The position numbers and the translations under genes were made by a program. Below are positions 62,334 through 64,000 of a DNA stretch of 64,000 nucleotides, one piece after another. Below the pieces are notes generated by a model. The model did not search any database and was not told where the DNA came from. It saw only the letters and a list, made by a program, of their open reading frames with translations. How positions within the stretch are numbered: the first letter of the stretch is position 1; the number at the start of each line of letters is the position of its first letter. Location: positions 7,642,545 to 7,706,544 of the forward strand of contig CM020620.1 in the NCBI GenBank assembly GCA_009829735.1. The letters are read 5' to 3'. This DNA is from Pyropia yezoensis. Its lineage: Eukaryota; Rhodophyta; Bangiophyceae; Bangiales; Bangiaceae.

Positions 62334-64000
62334 ATGGCGCTTCCTGTTCTGGTCGTCATCTTTTTCCTGCGTTGTGCCCTTCTAGCAGCTGCATCGAGCT
62401 CTGTTCGTCCTTTCAGGCTTGAGCCCGGCGATCCAATCCCACCCATGGAGTTTGTGTCCGCTCAGGGCATGGTGTCCAGAGGACTCTACTCAGCCTCCCC
62501 GTCAGGCGCTTCACTGGTGCAGGGAAACGAGCCCCCTCCTGCAAGCTCATCTTCCTCTGGACCTGCGTCGAGTGCCATGCAGTTCGTTCGGGCCGCTGAG
62601 CTCCTGTCGAAGTGTGGAGGTGACAAGGCCCTCCGGGATGCTTTCGGCATCCTAGGTCGCCGCCCCTCCGCGGTGCTCCCACGTCGCGGGACCACATCTT
62701 CTGGGCAGCGCGTGAAGCGCAACGGGAGGTACAAGGGTTGGCAGCAAGCGGGCCCGGGCCGTCGTCGTGGTGGGGGTCTCTACCCCCGCGACATGCTCGT
62801 GGATGTGTTTGTTGCGATGCTCTGCACCGAGCTCCACGGTAATCTTGTCGCCGACTTCGACAAAGATGGCGTCTCGACTCGCGCTGTGAAGGGCCTGAGG
62901 AGGCTGCGTGAGCGCTGCTTGCACGTGACGGACAAGGCCTTGAGAACCCGTGCATGGATGATAGGGAGGAGCGGCAGCTAGGGTATGCTGTTGAAGCTGG
63001 GGAAGCGCCGTCTGGTCACTGACGTTTTCAAGGATGTCGCTGTCGCGATCACCTTTGCCGCCAATGGCAAGGGCGGAGTGTCGTGCTGCTGCAGCGCACA
63101 AGAGCGCTGCCTCGACCAGGGCTGCAGCTTTCAGCCGTACATTGAGGAGGCGATGCGGCTGGTGCTGAAGGCATCGGAAATGAGTGTCGGGGGGGTTTTG
63201 TACGTGCTCGATGTGTCTGTACGTCGGGCTTCTTCTGTTCCTGGAACTGCAGTACGGTACGGGTCAGGCCTTTGCGTCGTGCGCATGGGCCAAGGGAGTT
63301 GGCCGTACGCGGTGGTGCGCAAGACGGTCTTCAAGAAGTGGGTGTGTCTGGCTTGTCCTACCTCGGACGCGTCCTGTGGCCACCGGAGTGCAGCCGCTCA
63401 CGCCGCGGACCATCGACAAAACGGCGGCGCGAACTCGGAGGAGGATGGCGACTCCGCCCTTCGCTACCCCGATGACCCTGACGGCGAGCCCCCCCCGCCT
63501 TCCAATCCCTACGTGCTGCAGTCGCGGTTCTTCGAGGGGCACCGTTCGCAGCTTCCGCGGGATCTTGTGCCACCCGCCATCGCCCAGGAGACGAGGTTGA
63601 AGCTTGTTGCAGCAGCACGCTCGACTGATGATGAGGTGGAGTACCCTGCTCGTCTTCTCTGTCCGTACTGCTACGAAGGCCCCAGCGCTGGCCAGCTGCC
63701 TATTGCCCATGAGTGCCGCATTGACTTCGACGACGGTGCTGCGGTTGCAAGGGTATATTCGTGGAGGTGCTCCATGTGCCGCTTGCGAGTCCTTCACGAC
63801 AGGCGAGAGCACGGGATCGTCTTTGTGTCGTCGTCCTCCGCCTTTTCGGAGGCCTTCCTGTTTGAGCTAGCCGTGAACCTGTCGAGGAACGGCTCCTCGT
63901 TGCGGTCCTCTGCCTATCTCCGGGAGGGATTCAATGAGCTTACGGCCGCCCTTAGGTACACTAAGGAGTCGTGCCGCCTACGCAGCATGACGACCTTGCG
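62334..64000 (+). CDS. Cys-cluster protein, KDZ-transposase-like N-terminal part (partial)
   Basis: One frame runs from ATG 62334 to the window end, broken only by TAG 62979-62981. The first part has FVRAAELLSKCGGDKALRDA and YPRDMLVDVFVAMLCTELHG. After the TAG it continues in register: KRRLVTDVFKDVAVAITFAA, GGVSCCCSAQERCLDQGCSF, FKKWVCLACPTSDASCGHRS (CxxCx6CxH), LLCPYCYEG, HECRIDF, YSWRCSMCRLRVLHDRREHG (CxxC) and then a long helical region (FLFELAVNLSRNGSSL). Such repeated zinc-cluster modules ahead of a helical domain are the N-terminal plan of KDZ (Kyakuja/Dileera/Zisupton) transposases; the catalytic core would be beyond the window. The hydrophobic start (MALPVLVVIFFLRCALL) looks like a signal peptide and may not be the native start; the ATG at 62445 is an alternative. 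The KDZ assignment is inference. Confidence 0.6.

Overview
The window is nuclear DNA of a very GC-rich eukaryote. The evidence is a Ty3/gypsy chromovirus, a PIF/Harbinger DNA transposon, a Ulp1-type protease gene, a spliced PUS3-like tRNA pseudouridine synthase and extreme poly-C/poly-G tracts. A GC-rich alga, for example a bangiophyte red alga, would fit, but that assignment is inference only. I see no rRNA, convincing tRNA, CRISPR array or bacterial-type operon. Nearly all very long Pro/Gly/Ala/Arg reading frames here are artefacts of the scarcity of stop codons in GC-rich repeats.

Layout. 0-8 kb: a decayed chromovirus pol on + (RT, RNase H, integrase, chromodomain, with stops, one frameshift and an internal 438-bp duplication) runs into a decayed gag-like frame on -, followed by two ~540-bp LTR-like repeats in inverted orientation. 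8.7-10.5 kb: minisatellites, including a regular 56/58-bp alternating (114-bp) array. 10.7-14.2 kb (-): a PUS3/DEG1-like gene with one recognisable intron and an Ala-rich tail encoded by an 18-bp repeat. 14.3-27.2 kb: a Harbinger locus. It holds a Myb/trihelix-like DNA-binding protein gene (+), a DDE transposase gene (-), a 61-bp minisatellite between them, and inward-facing terminal-repeat-like sequences at both ends. Inside it a 500-N gap is flanked by a ~1-kb duplication that looks like an assembly artefact.

29-30 kb (-): a possible tyrosine-recombinase-like fragment. 33.4-36.3 kb (+): a decayed retroelement-like frame. 38.2-40.0 kb: a transposase C-terminal remnant next to a MITE-like element whose ends resemble those of the Harbinger locus. 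40.5-44 kb: a hypothetical gene, an FAD/NAD-binding oxidoreductase with a frame break, and a GNAT acetyltransferase (-). 45-49 kb: homopolymer-rich, no supportable gene. 49.1-50.3 kb: an Ala-rich protein with a C-terminal membrane segment. 51.1-52.1 kb (-): a quinone-oxidoreductase-like gene with one stop and one frameshift.

54.4-64 kb: seven E2F-like sites precede a 942-codon Ulp1-type cysteine protease gene carrying a single TGA. Two further minisatellites follow, then a Cys-rich (zinc-cluster) gene that runs off the window end. The protease plus Cys-cluster pair resembles the composition of KDZ-type (Kyakuja/Dileera/Zisupton) transposons and is the best candidate for a poorly described mobile system here. 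The Harbinger/MITE family is second.
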